Origin: Rubrobacteraceae bacterium
Lineage (GTDB): Bacteria > Actinomycetota > Rubrobacteria > Rubrobacterales > Rubrobacteraceae
Assembly: GCA_013698525.1 (NCBI GenBank)
Contig: JACCSM010000020.1
Location: 1-8,934, forward strand
Length of the DNA stretch: 8,934 nt
Direction of reading: 5' to 3'
A program made the position numbers and the translations under genes. Positions 6,370-8,934 of the stretch are shown in pieces (position 1 is the first letter of the stretch; each line of letters opens with the position of its first letter). The notes under the pieces are model-generated. The model saw nothing but the letters and a program-made list of their open reading frames with translations, did no database searches and was not told the DNA's origin.

Positions 6370-6401
6370 GCTGACATGCTGAAGTGCTGACTAGCTGATA
6401 G
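6370..6401. repeat. Four 8-bp tandem repeats GCTGANNN in the recA-recX spacer
   Basis: On the plus strand GCTGA begins at 6370, 6378, 6386 and 6394, an exact 8-bp period with variable trailing bases, and the series runs into the right-hand hairpin. In the transcript this reads as repeated TCAGC. A further GCTGAA in the minus-strand sequence nearer recX (about 6356-6351) could pair with a TTCAGC copy. Function is unknown; it may be a dispersed intergenic repeat of this genome. Confidence 0.65.
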
Positions 6402-6432
6402 CTTGCAAGGTGGTTCAACCACCTTGCAAGCT
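6400..6432 (-). terminator. Perfect 15-bp hairpin directly after recA (attenuator-like, no U-tract)
   Basis: AGCTTGCAAGGTGGT (6400-6414) and ACCACCTTGCAAGCT (6418-6432) are exact reverse complements around a 3-nt loop, 3 nt after the recA stop codon. The stem is long enough to stop or pause RNA polymerase or block 3' exonucleases. The downstream minus-strand sequence is ATCAGCTAG rather than a T-run, so it is not a textbook intrinsic terminator. In E. coli a terminator between recA and recX keeps recX expression low by partial read-through; a similar role here is inferred. Confidence 0.6.
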
Positions 6433-6435
6433 GCT

Positions 6436-7473
6436 TTAGAGCACCTGCTCCGCGGGCTCCTCGGCTACTTCATCGGCCGTCTCGACAGGCTCGAAGAGTC
6501 CGAGCTTCTCGTAGACTTCCTCGAGGATACGCCCGCGGACCTCATAGTTCTCCTTGAGGAACTGCTTGGCGTTCTCGCGGCCCTGCCCGAGGCGTTCATC
6601 GCCGTATGCGAACCAGGCGCCGCTCTTCTGGACCACATCGTGCTCGATGCCGACGTCGAGCAGGCTTCCCTCACGGGAGATCCCCTCCCCGTACATCACG
6701 TCGAACTCGACCATCTTGAAAGGCGGCGCCACCTTGTTCTTTACGACCTTGACCCTGGTCTGATTGCCGACAGCGTCGTTGCCGACCTTGAGCGCACCGA
6801 TGCGCCGGATGTCGAGACGCACGCTTGAATAGAACTTCAGCGCCCTCCCTCCCGGCGTCGTCTCGGGAGAGCCGAACATGACCCCTATCTTCTCCCTCAG
6901 CTGGTTGATGAAGACGGCCGTAGTCTGAGAGCGGTTGAGGGATCCCGAGAGCTTTCGCAAGGCCTGGCTCATGAGCCGGGCCTGAAGTCCCACGTGAGAG
7001 TCGCCCATCTCTCCCTCGATCTCAGCCCTAGGTACGAGGGCTGCGACCGAGTCTATGACGACGACGTCGAGGGCGCCTGAGCGGACGAGGGTATCCGTTA
7101 TCTCGAGGGCCTGTTCGCCGTTATCCGGCTGGGAAAAGTAGAGGTTCTCGAGGTCAACACCGATAGCCTGGGCGTAGGTCGGGTCGAGGGCGTGCTCGGC
7201 GTCGACGAAGGCGGCGAGGCCACCGGCCTTCTGCGCCTCGGCGATGATATGCAGGGCGAGGGTCGTCTTACCGCTCGACTCGGGACCGAAGATCTCGACG
7301 ATCCGGCCTCTGGGGACTCCGCCGACGCCCAAGGCGAGGTCGAGGGCCAGGGCGCCGGTCGAGATACAGGCGATCTTCGGCCGCTCCTCGTCGCCCATGC
7401 GCATGATCGAACCCTTCCCGAACTGCCGCTCTATCTGGGAGACGGCGGCGTCTATAGCCTTGCTCTTATCCAA
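6436..7473 (-). CDS. recA: Recombinase RecA, TTG start
   Basis: RecA is the DNA-dependent ATPase that forms filaments on ssDNA, catalyses strand exchange and drives LexA self-cleavage. From TTG at 7473 the protein has 345 residues. Features: N-terminal polymerisation helix ([22 protein letters not shown]), Walker A GPESSGKT (63-70), catalytic Glu in DAEHALDP (E93), Walker [23 protein letters not shown] (from 137), the L1/L2 DNA-binding loops with [20 protein letters not shown], and an acidic C-terminal tail. No intein is present. The frame extends four codons further to another TTG (7485), but GGAGG lies between the two, 5 nt before TTG 7473, and only the shorter form begins with the family MDKSKA sequence. 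An ATG at 7478 is out of frame. A promoter lies upstream, and no GAACNNNNGTTC-type LexA box is visible in the spacer. Confidence 0.98.
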   Translation of the reverse strand: MDKSKAIDAAVSQIERQFGKGSIMRMGDEERPKIACISTGALALDLALGVGGVPRGRIVEIFGPESSGKTTLALHIIAEAQKAGGLAAFVDAEHALDPTYAQAIGVDLENLYFSQPDNGEQALEITDTLVRSGALDVVVIDSVAALVPRAEIEGEMGDSHVGLQARLMSQALRKLSGSLNRSQTTAVFINQLREKIGVMFGSPETTPGGRALKFYSSVRLDIRRIGALKVGNDAVGNQTRVKVVKNKVAPPFKMVEFDVMYGEGISREGSLLDVGIEHDVVQKSGAWFAYGDERLGQGRENAKQFLKENYEVRGRILEEVYEKLGLFEPVETADEVAEEPAEQVL

Positions 7474-7478
7474 TGCAT

Positions 7479-7483
7479 CCTCC
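7479..7483 (-). promoter_or_regulatory. recA ribosome binding site GGAGG
   Basis: GGAGG (minus strand, 7483-7479) is spaced 5 nt from TTG 7473 and overlaps the alternative upstream TTG at 7485, which has no Shine-Dalgarno sequence of its own. This selects the downstream TTG. Confidence 0.75.
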
Positions 7484-7532
7484 AAAAAGCGAGTGTGCCA
7501 ACAGATTATGTAATCGGCATCTACTACGCCTG

Positions 7533-7561
7533 ATTATACTGTAGGGGTCTAGTGCTCCCAA
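7533..7561 (-). promoter_or_regulatory. Sigma-70-type promoter of recA
   Basis: On the minus strand a -35 element TTGGGA (7561-7556) is separated by 17 bp from a perfect -10 TATAAT (7538-7533). The predicted start is near 7526, giving a leader of about 50 nt to the TTG start. It sits in the only sizeable spacer upstream of recA. No convincing terminator for rodZ was found in the same spacer. Confidence 0.7.
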
Positions 7562-7578
7562 GGGGTTTCAGGTGCCCT

Positions 7579-8466
7579 TCAGCTTGCGTTCTTCAAGGTG
7601 TAGTTCCTGGCTACGATCTCACCCGCGCGCCCGAGCGTACCCGCGTCCTGGCCGTTGATCTCCACCGTAACAGCCCCTGCATCCCCACTCTTGATGTAGA
7701 GTCGCTGCTCGGCCTCGAAAGTCTTCGAGAACCCTGGCTGGGCTATCTGCTCGTAGGCAGCGGTTCCGTCGGTCCGGATCAGAATCCACGATGGCCGCTC
7801 TCTCACGCTGACGAGGACCTGCAACGTATCGGGTGGGGCACTCTGCTTCGCGCCCGCTGGTTCCTTGCGCCCGCCCGCGCCTTCCTTTGCCGGCCCGGCT
7901 TCGGGGGGCTTCTCCCTGTCGGCCACCTCTTGTTGCTGCTGGCGAGGCGGGCTCTCCTCCGACGGCGGGTTACCCTCCTTCGAGGCCTGCACCCCGCGTC
8001 CGACGAAGTAGAGGGTACCGATAACGGCGGCAAGGGCGAGAAGGGCGACGATCAGGGTTGCGATGGCCGAGGTGGGGATCTTGCGTTTGCGCGTCCCCGT
8101 AAGGCCGCTGGGTGTGATCAGGGGCTCCTCGAAGTCGCTCTTTGGCCCGGTGTTGTAGTCGATCCCACGCTCGCGCCGCGGTTTACTGTTGCCCTTGAGC
8201 TGCCGCGAGAGGGCCTCACCGTCGAGGCCGAGGTAATTGGCGTAGGTCTTAAGAAAGCCTCTGACGTAGACCGCGTCGGGTAGCATCGCGTAGTCCTCGC
8301 GCTCGAGGCCCGTGAGGTAGCGCTTGCGGATCTTGGTCGCCTGCTCGACATCCTCTAGGGAGAGACCGCGCTCCTTCCGCTTCTGCTCCAGAAAGCGGCC
8401 GATCTCGGCCTCACCTTTCGATTCGTCGCTTTGCGCCGGGTTGTGCTTGTGCCGCCTATCTTCCAT
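7579..8466 (-). CDS. rodZ: RodZ-like membrane protein with N-terminal HTH and C-terminal DUF4115
   Basis: RodZ links the MreB cytoskeleton to the elongation machinery in rod-shaped bacteria; in Bacillus the equivalent gene (ymfM) lies in the same neighbourhood as recA. The 295-residue product has a cytoplasmic HTH_25-type domain (20-90, IGRFLEQKRKERGLSLEDV...YVRGFLKTYANYLGLD), basic residues before a single transmembrane helix (about 133-155), a Pro/Glu/Gln/Lys-rich extracytoplasmic linker (157-213) and a C-terminal DUF4115 beta domain (214-290, with SWILIRTDG and NGQDAGTLGRAGEI). ATG at 8466 has AAGG about 5 nt upstream. The gene follows ftsK after 25 bp and is probably co-transcribed with it. 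Whether it acts in cell shape here is inferred from the family; some members of this architecture are uncharacterised. Confidence 0.88.
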   Translation of the reverse strand: MEDRRHKHNPAQSDESKGEAEIGRFLEQKRKERGLSLEDVEQATKIRKRYLTGLEREDYAMLPDAVYVRGFLKTYANYLGLDGEALSRQLKGNSKPRRERGIDYNTGPKSDFEEPLITPSGLTGTRKRKIPTSAIATLIVALLALAAVIGTLYFVGRGVQASKEGNPPSEESPPRQQQQEVADREKPPEAGPAKEGAGGRKEPAGAKQSAPPDTLQVLVSVRERPSWILIRTDGTAAYEQIAQPGFSKTFEAEQRLYIKSGDAGAVTVEINGQDAGTLGRAGEIVARNYTLKNAS

Positions 8467-8491
8467 TGCGCCTTAGAGCCTATCACAAAAG

Positions 8492-8934
8492 CTACCAACC
8501 CTCGGCCAGATCGGCCTTCCCTTCATCGCCTGAGAACATGGACTCGAGGTCCATCGTAGAAGCAACCACGGCGCGGCTCTTTGAGCCCTCGTAGGGGCCG
8601 ACGATGCCCTTACGCTCCAGTGCATCGATAATCCTGCCGGCCCGCGAGTAGCCTACCCTGAACCGGCGCTGCACAGCGCTGACGGAGGCCTGCTGCGTGG
8701 AGACGACGAAGCTCGCCGCCTCAGGAAGGAGGTCGTCGTCTGGCTCGTCGTTCTCCTGCTTGACGCTTCTGGGTTCCGTCACCTCCTCGACAAAGCGCGC
8801 ATCCGCGCGCCCCGAGGCCGCCTCGACCGTGGCCGAGACCACCCTGCCGACCTCCGCTTCTGCGATGAAGGCGCCCTGGACGCGCGACGGCCTTGCCGCC
8901 GAGACGGGCTTGTAGAGCATGTCACCCATCCCGA
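8492..8934 (-). CDS. ftsK: DNA translocase FtsK/SpoIIIE, C-terminal 146 residues (5' end outside window)
   Basis: FtsK pumps chromosome termini through the closing septum. Only the end of the gene is present. It begins inside the RecA-like motor domain at GMGDMLYKP and continues through SRVQGAFIAEAEVGRVV, both diagnostic of FtsK/SpoIIIE motors. An acidic linker (EPDDDLLPEA) leads into the C-terminal winged-helix gamma domain with ASVSAVQRRFRVGYSRAGRIIDALERKGIVGP, the part that reads oriented chromosomal sequences. The protein ends with a short tail after the gamma domain. The motor core and any N-terminal membrane domain are beyond the window edge, so length and membrane topology cannot be judged. 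The stop is 25 bp before rodZ. Confidence 0.95.
   Translation of the reverse strand, partial: GMGDMLYKPVSAARPSRVQGAFIAEAEVGRVVSATVEAASGRADARFVEEVTEPRSVKQENDEPDDDLLPEAASFVVSTQQASVSAVQRRFRVGYSRAGRIIDALERKGIVGPYEGSKSRAVVASTMDLESMFSGDEGKADLAEGW

Noticed and set aside
7552..8283. 243-codon open frame on the plus strand
   Set aside because: It is antisense to rodZ and has no domain or ribosome binding site that I can support.

Overview
The window is a dense, fully co-oriented block of housekeeping genes. Every supported gene lies on the minus strand, so transcription runs from high to low coordinates. High GC, a GC-rich codon style, several non-ATG starts and the gene order (ftsK, rodZ, recA, recX, rny, then the tRNA-modification genes miaB and miaA, then hflX) suggest a high-GC Gram-positive-like bacterium. 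A deep-branching actinobacterium of the Rubrobacter/Thermoleophilia kind is my best guess. This is inferred from protein style and synteny, not from any search.

Layout in the direction of transcription: (1) 8934-8492, the C-terminal end of an FtsK/SpoIIIE DNA translocase; (2) 8466-7579, a RodZ-like membrane protein; (3) a 105-bp intergenic region with a good promoter (TTGGGA-17-TATAAT); (4) 7473-6436, recA, whose best start is TTG; (5) a 162-bp intergenic region holding a perfect 15-bp hairpin and four 8-bp tandem repeats; (6) 6273-5653, recX; (7) 5593-4049, rny (RNase Y, GTG start); (8) 3990-3028, an unusual GHKL-type ATPase with a probable HTH segment and no function I recognise; (9) 3035-1698, miaB; (10) 1673-804, miaA, which has no ATG/GTG/TTG start available and probably starts at CTG; (11) 807 to the window edge, the N-terminal part of hflX, apparently with its own extended -10 promoter giving a leaderless mRNA. 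No stretch longer than 162 bp lacks a gene.

RecA and RecX form a recombinase/modulator pair, and FtsK handles chromosome segregation at division. RNase Y governs mRNA turnover. MiaA and MiaB act in sequence on adenosine 37 of tRNAs (isopentenylation, then 2-methylthiolation). HflX is a ribosome-splitting/recycling GTPase. The order is a compacted version of the Bacillus arrangement (ymfM-pgsA-cinA-recA-rny...miaB-mutS-mutL...miaA-hfq...hflX), without pgsA, cinA, mutS, mutL and hfq. The most interesting items are the GHKL-HTH gene sitting in the part of the order where mutL occurs in Firmicutes, the candidate leaderless promoter of hflX, the CTG/frameshift question at the miaA start, and the structured recA-recX spacer.
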